NCBI RefSeq assembly: GCF_003664035.1
Contig: NZ_RCCK01000015.1
Coordinates: 310,001 to 374,000 of the forward strand
DNA: 64,000 bases
Origin: Pedobacter alluvionis
GTDB taxonomy: Bacteria > Bacteroidota > Bacteroidia > Sphingobacteriales > Sphingobacteriaceae
Direction of reading: 5' to 3'
Under the pieces are notes generated by a model. That model saw only the letters and a program-made list of their open reading frames with translations. It did no database searches and was not told the origin of the DNA. This document shows positions 50,108-59,457 of this stretch, piece by piece. Both the position numbers and the translations under genes were made by a program. The stretch's first letter is position 1. The number at the start of each line of letters is the position of its first letter.

Positions 50108-51067
50108 ATGACAAAAATTTTTTTTACGCTTATCATCTGCCTCATCTGTTTAGAATCCTTTGCTCAAGATTCAATAGCCGTAAAAAGAGAGTTTGCGAAT
50201 AAAGAATATATCCATCTGTATAAAGAAAATGCTGATTTAGCTTATACGGCACCGGGTGGAGAATTGGGTGCACCTTCAAAATATGTAATCAACGGTAGGC
50301 TTACCACTACTTATATGCTTTTGGGTAGTTATAAATCGCCAATTGCCTTTGCCATTATCCCTGATTTTACGGTACGTGTGCGGACTGAATTTTCTGCTGC
50401 TGTACGAACACCGAGCTACCGTTTGGGCGGAGCGCTTTATGCAAGATTAAATCCCGATCCCGAACATTATAAATATGCTGAACTGGCTTTTACACACCAT
50501 TCAAATGGTCAGGACCAGAGCGCATTTAATCCTGATGGGACAATTAATACCCGAACAGGAAATTTTAACGCTAATTATTTAACGCTTTCTTACCGTTTTG
50601 GAGATTTAACATCGGTTAATTTAGATCAGAGTTATTATTCCTTCAATCATCGGCTTGGTTTACAGTGGTATAAATTCTTCAGGTACGAACCTGCACTTAA
50701 TGAAGGTTTTGGATTTACAAGGGTGTTGTATGGTTTCTCCTGGCGCAGATATGATGAAATCGAAAAAAACGCGTGGAATAAACAGAAAGTTAAAAGTGAA
50801 AAAGAGACCTGGCGTTTAAATGCCGAGTTATCTTATGCCGTAAATAAAATTCCATCCAAAAATTTTGCCAATATACAAAAGAGGTTAAATGCCGAAATCA
50901 ACTTCAATTACAGTTTTCCATTTATGAACAATGTGTTTTTGATGGCTGCGGTTGGTTATTATGGCGAAGATAATTACAACATCTATTTTCAGGATCATTA
51001 CGGTTATCTGCGCTTTGGCTTATCATCTGGTTTCCTTAGAAATAGAAGCCGACATTATGACAATTAA
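50108..51067 (+). CDS. Outer-membrane phospholipase A-like beta-barrel
   Basis: A 319-residue protein with a signal peptide ending ESFAQ and many alternating amphipathic strands. The motif H130-H131-S132-N133-G134 matches the H-x-S-N-G active site of OMPLA (PldA), a calcium-dependent outer-membrane phospholipase. The last residues RHYDN are polar rather than the aromatic barrel end. Overall similarity beyond the motif is low. It would hydrolyse phospholipids in the outer leaflet. If the motif is a coincidence, it is an uncharacterised outer-membrane barrel. Confidence 0.65.
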   Translation: MTKIFFTLIICLICLESFAQDSIAVKREFANKEYIHLYKENADLAYTAPGGELGAPSKYVINGRLTTTYMLLGSYKSPIAFAIIPDFTVRVRTEFSAAVRTPSYRLGGALYARLNPDPEHYKYAELAFTHHSNGQDQSAFNPDGTINTRTGNFNANYLTLSYRFGDLTSVNLDQSYYSFNHRLGLQWYKFFRYEPALNEGFGFTRVLYGFSWRRYDEIEKNAWNKQKVKSEKETWRLNAELSYAVNKIPSKNFANIQKRLNAEINFNYSFPFMNNVFLMAAVGYYGEDNYNIYFQDHYGYLRFGLSSGFLRNRSRHYDN

Positions 51068-51179
51068 TAGGTAATACAGATTGGTTTTGACTTTCTTTTT
51101 GATAAAATTTTTAGCATTTTTGCGGATTGAAATCTGGTCTTTTTTAAGGCCCGGTTTTGCCCCCAACTTTAAATAAAAT

Positions 51180-54104
51180 ATGAGCAATAAATCTATCGAC
51201 CTCGGCGAGCAAAAAGATGTAGAAGTATATGGTGCGAGGGTACATAATTTAAAGAATATAGACGTTAGTTTTCCGCGCAACCAACTGGTTGTAATTACTG
51301 GTTTAAGTGGCAGCGGTAAATCTTCGTTGGCTTTTGATACCATTTATGCGGAAGGACAGCGCCGTTACATGGAAACATTCAGTGCCTATAGCCGCCAGTT
51401 TATGGGTGGTATGGAGCGGCCCGATGTAGATAAAGTTTCGGGATTAAGCCCCGTTATTGCCATTGAGCAGAAAACTACCAGTAAAAATCCACGCTCAACC
51501 GTAGGTACCATTACCGAAATTTACGATTTTATGCGTTTGCTTTATGCACGTGTTGCCGATGCCTATTCGTACAATACCGGTGAGAAAATGGAGCGCATGA
51601 GCGAAGACCAGATCCTGCAGAATATCTTTAATAAGTTTGATGGTCTTGCTGTGAATATCTTAGCCCCTGTGGTTAAAGGTAGAAAGGGGCATTACCGCGA
51701 ACTTTTTGAGCAGATCCGTAAACAGGGTTATGTGAAAGTGCGCGTAGATGGGGAAATTAAGGATATTGCTGCTAAAATGCAGGTAGACCGTTATAAAATC
51801 CATGATATTGAAGTGGTGATCGACCGCCTGATTATTGATGTGAAAGATAAAAAACGCCTCCTCGATTCATTGCAAATCGCAATGAAAATGGGTAAAGGGG
51901 TAATTAAAATCAGTGATAAAGATAATAATGTAGCGCATTTTAGTAAGTTTTTGATGTGCCCAACCACGGGTATTTCTTATGACGAACCACAGCCAAATAG
52001 TTTTTCATTCAATTCGCCTTATGGCGCCTGTGAGCGTTGCGATGGTTTGGGTTATATTTTTGTAGTTGATAAAGATTCGGTTATCCCAAATCCAAAACTG
52101 AGTATTTTGAATGGTGGTTTGGCTCCATTGGGCGAATATCGCGACATCTGGATGTTCCAGGTATTAAAAGCTTTGGCCAAAAAATACAGCTTCTCGCTTT
52201 CTACGCCCATTGAAAAATTAAGCGATGAAGTAATCAACATCATTTTAAGCGGTTCACCCGACCTGATTAAGGTTGAGGTAGAATACAATAAATGGAACGT
52301 TCAGAATTATAACATCACATTTGATGGGATAATTAAAATGCTCGAAGAGCAGAACGAAAAAAGAAGTGAATCAGCATCAGATGATATGGACGAATTCAGG
52401 AAACTGAAAACCTGTCCGGAGTGTCACGGTGCCCGTTTGAAAAAAGAAAGTCTGCACTTCAAAGTTGATGGCAAAAACATTTTCGAACTTTCATCAATGG
52501 ATATCAACAACCTTCATCAATGGTTCGAAAAGGTTGATGAGCGTTTGTCCGACCGCCAGAATATTATTGCCAAAGAAATTTTAAAGGAAATTAAAGCGAG
52601 GATCGGCTTTTTAACCGATGTAGGCTTAACTTATTTAACTTTAGACCGGACTGCACGTACACTTTCGGGTGGCGAGGCACAGCGTATCCGTTTGGCTACG
52701 CAGATCGGTTCGCAGCTGATGAATGTGATGTACATCCTAGATGAGCCAAGTATCGGTTTACACCAACGTGATAACGAAAGGCTGATCAATGCACTAAAAA
52801 ATCTCCGTGATCTTGGAAACACCGTTTTGGTGGTCGAGCACGATAAGGATATGATTTTGGAGGCCGATTGGGTAATTGATGTGGGGCCAGGTGCCGGTAT
52901 TCATGGAGGTACCGTTGTAGCCGAAGGAACAGCCGCACAGATTCTGAAATCGAATACCTTAACTGCTGATTATTTGAATGGCAAAAGGCAGATTGAAACA
53001 CCAAAAGTCCGCAGGAAAGGTAACGGACATAAATTGTCGATTGTTAAAGCTACAGGCCATAATTTAAAAGAGGTTTCAGTAGATTTTCCTTTGGGTAAAT
53101 TTATTGCAGTAACCGGAGTTTCGGGTAGTGGTAAATCGAGTTTAATTACAGAAACTTTATATCCTATTTTAAACCATCATTTCTTCAGGGCCAAAAAAAC
53201 ACCTTTGCCTTACGAAAAAATCAATGGTTTAAAAGAAATAGATAAGGTAATCGAGATTGATCAGGCACCGATTGGCAGAACGCCACGTTCAAATCCTTCT
53301 ACCTATACCGGCGTTTTTTCTGATATCAGGAATTTGTTCGTTCAGTTGCCTGAAGCAAAAATCCGTGGATACAAACCCGGCCGTTTTTCTTTCAACGTAA
53401 AAGGTGGCCGTTGCGAAACCTGTCAGGGTGCTGGTTTGAAGGTAATCGAAATGAACTTTCTACCAGATGTGCAGGTGCCTTGCGAAGAGTGCGGCGGAAG
53501 AAGGTATAACAGGGAGACTTTAGAGGTCCGTTTCCGTGGAAAATCGATCAGCGATGTGTTGGATATGAGTATCGAAGATGCCTGTACTTTCTTCGAAAAT
53601 ATTCCAATCATCTATAGAAAGATCAAAACCTTAAAAGATGTTGGTTTAGGTTATATTACTTTGGGCCAATCGTCAGTCACTTTATCAGGAGGGGAGGCAC
53701 AGCGTGTAAAACTGGCCACAGAACTTTCTAAAAAAGATACCGGAAAAACCTTCTATATTTTAGATGAGCCTACAACAGGACTTCACTTTGAAGATATTAA
53801 CGTGCTTTTGGGCGTATTGCAGGAGCTGGTTGATAAAGGAAATACCATTTTGGTGATCGAACATAATTTAGACGTGGTTAAAGTTGCCGATTGGGTGATT
53901 GATTTAGGAGAAGAAGGCGGTGCTGGCGGCGGAAGAATTTTATTCGAAGGTACGCCAGAAGGTTTGATCCAGAACCCGATTAGCCTTACCGGAAAATTTT
54001 TGAAAAAGGAAATGGAATGGAATCCTCAGAATGGAAAGTCTGAAGTCGGAAGTCCGGAGTCCAAAGTCAAAGCACCGAAAAAAAGCAAAGCTGAAAAGAA
54101 ATAG
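51180..54104 (+). CDS. uvrA: UvrABC excinuclease subunit A
   Basis: A 974-residue ABC-type DNA damage sensor. The first nucleotide-binding domain has Walker A GLSGSGKSSL (about 38-47), a zinc knuckle CPTTG...CERC and CPEC, signature LSGGEAQRI; the second has GVSGSGKSSL, the CETCQG...CEEC zinc module and LSGGEAQRVKL. The core matches other UvrA proteins. The final ~30 residues (NGKSEVGSPESKVKAPKKSK...) are an extra Lys/Ser/Pro tail whose DNA looks like an intergenic AGTCCGAAGTC-type repeat absorbed into the gene. Confidence 0.97.
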   Translation: MSNKSIDLGEQKDVEVYGARVHNLKNIDVSFPRNQLVVITGLSGSGKSSLAFDTIYAEGQRRYMETFSAYSRQFMGGMERPDVDKVSGLSPVIAIEQKTTSKNPRSTVGTITEIYDFMRLLYARVADAYSYNTGEKMERMSEDQILQNIFNKFDGLAVNILAPVVKGRKGHYRELFEQIRKQGYVKVRVDGEIKDIAAKMQVDRYKIHDIEVVIDRLIIDVKDKKRLLDSLQIAMKMGKGVIKISDKDNNVAHFSKFLMCPTTGISYDEPQPNSFSFNSPYGACERCDGLGYIFVVDKDSVIPNPKLSILNGGLAPLGEYRDIWMFQVLKALAKKYSFSLSTPIEKLSDEVINIILSGSPDLIKVEVEYNKWNVQNYNITFDGIIKMLEEQNEKRSESASDDMDEFRKLKTCPECHGARLKKESLHFKVDGKNIFELSSMDINNLHQWFEKVDERLSDRQNIIAKEILKEIKARIGFLTDVGLTYLTLDRTARTLSGGEAQRIRLATQIGSQLMNVMYILDEPSIGLHQRDNERLINALKNLRDLGNTVLVVEHDKDMILEADWVIDVGPGAGIHGGTVVAEGTAAQILKSNTLTADYLNGKRQIETPKVRRKGNGHKLSIVKATGHNLKEVSVDFPLGKFIAVTGVSGSGKSSLITETLYPILNHHFFRAKKTPLPYEKINGLKEIDKVIEIDQAPIGRTPRSNPSTYTGVFSDIRNLFVQLPEAKIRGYKPGRFSFNVKGGRCETCQGAGLKVIEMNFLPDVQVPCEECGGRRYNRETLEVRFRGKSISDVLDMSIEDACTFFENIPIIYRKIKTLKDVGLGYITLGQSSVTLSGGEAQRVKLATELSKKDTGKTFYILDEPTTGLHFEDINVLLGVLQELVDKGNTILVIEHNLDVVKVADWVIDLGEEGGAGGGRILFEGTPEGLIQNPISLTGKFLKKEMEWNPQNGKSEVGSPESKVKAPKKSKAEKK

Positions 54105-54181
54105 AATTCCTTGTACAGGTATCAAGAATCAGCAAATCCATCTTGATGCCTGATACTTATTACTTGATATTATAACAAAAC

Positions 54182-54949
54182 ATGATCTTCACTGATACCC
54201 ATACCCATTTATATTACGAACAGGATGCCGAGAAACAGGCCCAGTTAATGGAGCGTTGTTTTGAAAGCGATGTGAACCGTTTGTTTTTGCCCAATGTTGA
54301 CGTAAAATCAATCGCGATGATTGATGACCTGGTGGCGAAATACCCTGAAAACTGTTTTGCAATGGCCGGTCTCCATCCCTGTGATGTAAAAGAAGATTAC
54401 CTGGCGCTGTTGGATGAAATCTATAAAAGCATTGCCGGGCGGAAAATTTATGCCATTGGCGAAATCGGGATCGATTTATATTGGGATAAAACCACTTTAG
54501 CTATCCAGCAAGATGCTTTTCGCAAGCAGATTGGCTGGGCAAAAGCATTGGGCTTACCGATTGTAATCCATTGCAGAGAGGCTTTTGACGAAGTTTTTGA
54601 AGTACTGGAAAGTGAAAGAGATGAAAAATTGCGTGGTATATTCCATTGTTTCACCGGGAATTTGGCTCAGGCAAAACAGGCTATTGATCTTAATTTTTAT
54701 TTAGGTATTGGTGGTGTGGTCACGTATAAAAAAGCAGGTTTGGATCTGGTATTGGCAGATATTCCTTTAATCAACCTGGTTTTAGAAACCGATTCGCCTT
54801 ACCTGGCGCCGGTTCCTTTCCGGGGTAAACCCAACGAGAGCAGTTACCTGGTTTATATCGCACAAAAACTTGCGGATATTTATGGCGTTTCTATTGAAGA
54901 AATAGCGGATGTAACTACAGAAAATTCGAAAAAGATTTTTGGAGTTTAA
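54182..54949 (+). CDS. TatD-family metal-dependent hydrolase (DNase)
   Basis: A 255-residue TIM-barrel hydrolase. The metal site DTHTHLY is at 5-11, and further ligands lie in GEIGIDLYW, VIHCREA, FHCFTGN and ETDSPYLAP. TatD enzymes have DNase activity and are linked to DNA repair and oxidative-damage response. It follows uvrA by 77 nt on the same strand, separated by a short GATACTT/AAGTATC-like repeat. Confidence 0.93.
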   Translation: MIFTDTHTHLYYEQDAEKQAQLMERCFESDVNRLFLPNVDVKSIAMIDDLVAKYPENCFAMAGLHPCDVKEDYLALLDEIYKSIAGRKIYAIGEIGIDLYWDKTTLAIQQDAFRKQIGWAKALGLPIVIHCREAFDEVFEVLESERDEKLRGIFHCFTGNLAQAKQAIDLNFYLGIGGVVTYKKAGLDLVLADIPLINLVLETDSPYLAPVPFRGKPNESSYLVYIAQKLADIYGVSIEEIADVTTENSKKIFGV

Positions 54950-54955
54950 TCAATT

Positions 54956-55121
54956 CGTCATTGCGAGAAGGCTTTTCAGCCGACGAAGCAATCCATTTTA
55001 CTAGATTTAGCGATAGCTTCATTTCGAGCGAAGTACAACGCATTCGAGAACCCGCAGGCTCAGCGAAGCTAAATCTATCGAAGTAGATCTCTCCGTTCGC
55101 TGCGCATCAGTCGAGATGACG
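54956..55121. repeat. Composite GTCATTGCGA/GTCATTTCGA repeat
   Basis: It starts CGTCATTGCGAGAAGGCTTTTCAGCC and ends CAGTCGAGATGACG, with TTTCGAGCGAAGTACAACGCATTCGAGAACCC inside. Two element subtypes seem joined. No gene is visible between 54950 and 55373. Confidence 0.75.
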
Positions 55122-55373
55122 CCCCATCTTTGGAATTTTTGAATGATTGCGGAGCGTAGCGTAATAGAGAAATCTGTTTCACAGGATTCAGTAATTGATT
55201 TTTGAGAATACGCCGCGTGGCTAAATTATCAATTTGATATGTATTTTCTGTTTAAAATGCTAAAATGTCAATTTTTATGAACTAATCAGTCTTTTTATTG
55301 CTAATTTAAAAATATCGTCCGATCATTTGTAAATTTTTAGTTTCTTTGCGTTGAGCAACCTTCACTAAACCAA

Positions 55374-56393
55374 ATGACCAAAATACTTATAATTTATACC
55401 GGCGGCACCATCGGTATGGTTAACGATCCTACAAACGGGATGTTGATTCCGTTTGATTTTCAGCAGATAAAAGAAAATGTTCCGGAACTGGGCCGTTTAG
55501 ATTACCAGTTGGATGTACACTCTTTCAATCCGGTTTTAGATTCATCAAATATGGATCCTGAAATATGGAAAACATTGGCCGAACTGGTTTACAATAAATA
55601 TGATCAGTACGATGGTTTTGTGATCCTGCACGGATCGGATACCATGGCTTTCACTGCTTCGGCACTGAGTTTCATGCTCGAAAACCTCGATAAACCTGTT
55701 GTTTTAACCGGATCGCAATTGCCTATTGGAGAAATCAGGACAGACGCCAAAGAAAATTTGATTACCGCGTTAGAAATTGCTGCCACTAAAGAAGATGGCA
55801 AAGCATTATTTCCAGAGGTTTGCATTTATTTCGATGCACAATTATTTAGGGGTAACCGCTCTATTAAATACAACAGCGAGAAGTTTGAAGCGTTTCGTTC
55901 GCCGAATTACCCGGTACTTGCAGAGGCCGGAGTACATTTACAGTTTCACAGAAATTACATTTTAAAAGCTACCGGCGGTGAGTTAAAATTACATACCAAT
56001 TTTAATTCTAACATTGGTGTGCTTAAATTATACCCGGGAATTACACCACAAGCCGTTCAGGCCATTACCGATTCTAAGGTAGATGCTATCATTTTAGAAA
56101 CTTTTGGTTCTGGTAATACCTCCACCGCACAATGGTTTTTAGATAGTTTGCGCCAGGCTATTTTAAATGGAAAAATCATTATTGATATCTCTCAGTGTAA
56201 AAAAGGATCAGTGCAGCTTGGTCGCTATGAAACCAGTAGGGAATTGTTAAAAATGGGCATTGTAAGCGGCTACGATTTAACTTTCGAAGCTACGGTAACC
56301 AAACTGATGTTCGTAATGGGTTTGGGGCTATCTGTTGAAGAAAGCCGTAAATTGATGGATGAATCGTTGCGGGGTGAGTTGACTAAAGATTAA
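55374..56393 (+). CDS. ansA: Type I L-asparaginase
   Basis: A 339-residue amidohydrolase converting asparagine to aspartate and ammonia. The first catalytic Thr is T12 in YTGGTIG, the second triad element is in ILHGSDTMAF (about 82-91), and GNRSIKYN and LETFGSGN are also conserved. There is no signal peptide, so it is the cytoplasmic type I enzyme. The gene has a TTTCTTTG -7-like box 25 nt upstream. Confidence 0.94.
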   Translation: MTKILIIYTGGTIGMVNDPTNGMLIPFDFQQIKENVPELGRLDYQLDVHSFNPVLDSSNMDPEIWKTLAELVYNKYDQYDGFVILHGSDTMAFTASALSFMLENLDKPVVLTGSQLPIGEIRTDAKENLITALEIAATKEDGKALFPEVCIYFDAQLFRGNRSIKYNSEKFEAFRSPNYPVLAEAGVHLQFHRNYILKATGGELKLHTNFNSNIGVLKLYPGITPQAVQAITDSKVDAIILETFGSGNTSTAQWFLDSLRQAILNGKIIIDISQCKKGSVQLGRYETSRELLKMGIVSGYDLTFEATVTKLMFVMGLGLSVEESRKLMDESLRGELTKD

Positions 56394-56450
56394 TGTCGCA
56401 ATCCCGAGAGGTGTTGGAAATATCTAGAAAGCGTAAATTTTCAATTGCAA

Positions 56451-56560
56451 ACTGATTTGGGCGTTACCCAAGCTACGCAAGGGTCGGGCTTTTCAGGGCT
56501 ACGCTCCGCTCCGGTGCCGATAAAGGATCGGCACTGAACCCTTACAATCCCTAACGCAAA
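56451..56560. repeat. 110-bp dispersed repeat, copy 2
   Basis: The second copy of the 3651-3760 block. The hairpin reads GTGCCGAT (56514-56521) with ATCGGCAC (56527-56534). Relative to copy 1 two base pairs have changed on both sides. Confidence 0.85.
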
Positions 56561-56691
56561 ACCCACCTTTTCAAAACCTTACAGGCTTCCGAGATCTAAG
56601 AGGTCTATACTGGAATAAGTAAAACTTCTGCAATTATGACTAACATCATTTCGGTTATAAGTATTTAGCCCTATTTTTGCTGTAATAGATC

Positions 56692-56753
56692 CGTCATGCT
56701 GAACTTGTTTCAGCATCTTTTTGGTAAGACCCTGAAATAAATTCAGGGTGACG
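56692..56753. repeat. GTCATGCTGA-type repeat
   Basis: CGTCATGCTGAACTTGTTTCAGCATC...CCTGAAATAAATTCAGGGTGACG. It ends 13 nt before the next ATG and so overlaps the presumed leader of the MBL-rhodanese gene. Related halves occur near 6992-7022 and 11006-11040. Confidence 0.75.
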
Positions 56754-56766
56754 TTGCGAAGAAAAC

Positions 56767-58179
56767 ATGAAAATAGAACAGATATATACAGGTTGCCTGG
56801 CAGAAGCCGCTTATTACATTGAAAGTGATGGCGAAGCTGCAATTATTGATCCTTTAAGAGAAGTTGCTACCTATTTAAAGAAAGCAGAAAAAGCTGGTGC
56901 TACCATTAAATATATTTTTGAAACGCATTTTCATGCAGATTTTGTTTCCGGTCACGTAGATTTGGCAGAAAAATCGGGTGCTGAAATTATCTACGGTCCA
57001 ACTGCCAAAACCGAATTTAAATCGCATATCGCCAAAGATGGTGATCAATTTAAAATTGGTAAGCTAACCATAACGGCATTACACACTCCTGGCCATACCT
57101 TAGAATCGACTACTTATTTATTGACCGATGAAAATGGAAAAGACCATTGCATTTTTAGTGGCGACACCTTATTTATCGGTGATGTTGGCCGTCCGGATTT
57201 AGCGCAAAAAGGTAATTTAACGATGGAAGATTTAGCAGGAATGCTTTACGATTCGTTAAACGAAAAGATAAAACCTTTGGCTGATGATGTAATTGTTTAT
57301 CCTGCTCACGGTGCTGGTTCGGCCTGTGGGAAAAGCATGAGTAAAGAAACTTTTGATATCTTAGGACATCAGAAACAAGTTAATTACGCTTTAAAGGCTG
57401 AAACAAAAGAACAATTTATTGCCGAGGTAACGGATGGTATTATGCCTCCGCCACAATATTTTGCTAAAAATGCCGCAATTAATAAAGGTGGTGTAGAAAG
57501 CATTGATCATGTTTATGAAAAAGGCTTAAATGCTTTAACCCCGCAACAATTTGAGGATCTGGCCAACCAAACTGGCGCGATTATGCTCGATACCCGCGAT
57601 CCGCAGGTTTTTGCAAAAGGTTTTATCCCGAATTCGATCAATATTGGTTTAAACGGTCAGTTTGCACCATGGGTTGGGGCTTTGATTACCGATTTACAAC
57701 AACCAATTTTATTAATTACCGACCAGGGGAAAGAAGAAGAAACGATTACCCGTTTAACCCGCGTGGGTTATGATAGTACCATTGGTTATTTGGATGGTGG
57801 TTTCCAAAACTGGACAGCAACAGGCAAAGAAATCGATACTATTGAATCTATTTCGGCAGAAGCTTTTGAGGAGGCGGCATCAAATGGAGAAATTACTGCG
57901 CTTGATGTGCGTAAACCAGGCGAGTACGAATCAGAACATTTGGAATTTACGCTTAGCCGTCCTCTGGATTTTATTAACGAATGGACTGGTGAGATCAATC
58001 CAAAAGATACCTATTTTATTCATTGTGCAGGTGGTTACCGCTCCATGATTGCAGCTTCTATTTTAAAATCGCGTGGGGTAGAAAACGTGATTGATGTAGC
58101 CGGCGGTTATGGTGCGATAAAAAATACCGGTTTAAAAAGAACCGATTTCGCATGCCCAATTAAAGCAATGAAAGTTTAA
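56767..58179 (+). CDS. Metallo-beta-lactamase fold fused to two rhodanese domains (persulfide dioxygenase-like)
   Basis: A 470-residue cytosolic fusion. The N-terminal MBL domain (1-240) has THFHADF near 54-60, LHTPGHT and FSGDTLFIGDVG. The His usually following HxHAD is Phe, which favours a single metal, as in persulfide dioxygenases. Two rhodanese domains follow. The first (about 265-360) lacks an active-site Cys (ITDQGKEE at that position), the second (about 370-470) has HCAGGYRS with the catalytic Cys. This resembles CstB-type enzymes that oxidise low-molecular-weight persulfides. YpdA is encoded next to it, and bshA elsewhere in the window, which fits bacillithiol persulfide as substrate. 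Confidence 0.88.
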   Translation: MKIEQIYTGCLAEAAYYIESDGEAAIIDPLREVATYLKKAEKAGATIKYIFETHFHADFVSGHVDLAEKSGAEIIYGPTAKTEFKSHIAKDGDQFKIGKLTITALHTPGHTLESTTYLLTDENGKDHCIFSGDTLFIGDVGRPDLAQKGNLTMEDLAGMLYDSLNEKIKPLADDVIVYPAHGAGSACGKSMSKETFDILGHQKQVNYALKAETKEQFIAEVTDGIMPPPQYFAKNAAINKGGVESIDHVYEKGLNALTPQQFEDLANQTGAIMLDTRDPQVFAKGFIPNSINIGLNGQFAPWVGALITDLQQPILLITDQGKEEETITRLTRVGYDSTIGYLDGGFQNWTATGKEIDTIESISAEAFEEAASNGEITALDVRKPGEYESEHLEFTLSRPLDFINEWTGEINPKDTYFIHCAGGYRSMIAASILKSRGVENVIDVAGGYGAIKNTGLKRTDFACPIKAMKV

Positions 58180-58190
58180 TAAAAGCAATT

Positions 58191-58268
58191 GTCACATTGA
58201 GCTTCCCGATGAATCGGGACATGTAGTCGAAATGCAATTAAGGTTCTTTGACAGGCTCAGAATGACAA
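58191..58268. repeat. GTCACATTGA-type repeat
   Basis: GTCACATTGAGCTTCCCGATGAATCGGGA...GGCTCAGAATGAC lies in the spacer between the MBL-rhodanese gene and ypdA. Confidence 0.6.
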
Positions 58269-58284
58269 CCTAAGATATAATCAT

Positions 58285-59250
58285 TTGGCAAATCAAAATC
58301 ATTACGACGTATTAATTATAGGTGCCGGCCCGATAGGCATGGCCTGTGCAATTGAAGCCAAAAAAGCAAACCTAAGCTATGTTATTATAGAAAAAGGTGC
58401 TTTGGTGAACAGTTTGTTCAACTACCCGGTATTTATGACCTTCTTTTCTACTTCGCAAAAGTTAGAGATTGGGGGGGTGCCTTTTGTAACCATTAATCCG
58501 AAACCGAATAGGAATGAAGCGGTTGAATATTATCGTCGTGTCGCCGAAAAGTTTGATTTAAAGATCAATCTTTTCGAGCGGGTGCAACAGGTGGTTAAAA
58601 ATGAAGCTGATGTTTTCGAAATCAAGACTTCTAAAACAGATTATACGGCTGGGAATGTAATTGTGGCAACTGGTTTTTATGATGTGCCTTTATTGATGAA
58701 TGTTCCGGGAGAAGATTTACCAAAAGTAACACATTATTATAAAGACCCACATTTATATGCCTTTCAGAATGTAGTGGTAGTTGGTGCCAATAACTCGGGT
58801 GTTGATGCCGCTTTAGAAACCTACCGCAAGGGTGCAAATGTAACCATGGTTGTTCGTAGTGGTGAACTTGGTCCGCATGTTAAATATTGGGTCCGCCCTG
58901 ATATACAGAACAGGATTAAAGAAGGTGAAGTTGCTGCCCTTTTCGATTCTGAACTTGTTGAAATAAGGGAGGGTGAAGTGGATATTAAAACTCCAGAAGG
59001 GATAAAGACCATCCCAAATGATTTCGTAATTGCAATGACGGGTTACCAGCCAGATTTTTCGATGTTAAGAAAATTTGGTATTGACCTGCCTGAAAGCCTT
59101 TGCCCAGCTTACAGCGAAGAAACCATGGAAACCAACGTAAAAGGTTTATATCTGGCTGGTGTGGTTTGCGGTGGATTAGATACGCACAAACTATTTATCG
59201 AAAACTCGAGGGTGCACGCCGAAATGATTGTGAGGAATATTTTGGGCTAG
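58285..59250 (+). CDS. ypdA: YpdA-type putative bacillithiol disulfide reductase
   Basis: A 321-residue single-domain FAD-NAD(P)H pyridine nucleotide oxidoreductase. The FAD site is IIGAGPIGMACA (about 10-21), followed by NSLFNYPVFMTFFSTS, and the NAD(P) site is VVGANNSGVDAALE (about 158-171). It ends with LAGVVCGG. YpdA lacks the CxxC redox pair of thioredoxin reductases and is proposed to reduce bacillithiol disulfide. The start is TTG at 58285 (MANQNHYDVL); no ATG lies close enough. The neighbouring persulfide dioxygenase supports a thiol-redox role. Confidence 0.92.
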   Translation: MANQNHYDVLIIGAGPIGMACAIEAKKANLSYVIIEKGALVNSLFNYPVFMTFFSTSQKLEIGGVPFVTINPKPNRNEAVEYYRRVAEKFDLKINLFERVQQVVKNEADVFEIKTSKTDYTAGNVIVATGFYDVPLLMNVPGEDLPKVTHYYKDPHLYAFQNVVVVGANNSGVDAALETYRKGANVTMVVRSGELGPHVKYWVRPDIQNRIKEGEVAALFDSELVEIREGEVDIKTPEGIKTIPNDFVIAMTGYQPDFSMLRKFGIDLPESLCPAYSEETMETNVKGLYLAGVVCGGLDTHKLFIENSRVHAEMIVRNILG

Positions 59251-59308
59251 TGCCTTACGAAGTTTAACCAGGGGATTAGATTAATATTTAGTAGGCATTG
59301 CAGCGTAT

Positions 59309-59428
59309 CTTCATTTCGAGAGGAGTGCAACGCAGTCGAGAACCCGAAGGCTCTGCGAAGCAAAATCTGTTTAAATAGATCTCTACATTTCGCTGTGCTA
59401 CATCAGATAGCTATCGGATCGAGATGAC
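59309..59428. repeat. GTCATTTCGA-type palindromic repeat
   Basis: TTCATTTCGAGAGGAGTGCAACGCAGTCGAGAACCC...GGATCGAGATGACG, ending 30 nt from the stop of the minus-strand hydrolase gene. Confidence 0.75.
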
Positions 59429-59457
59429 GACTACTCTTTTAGAATTATAAATCATTA

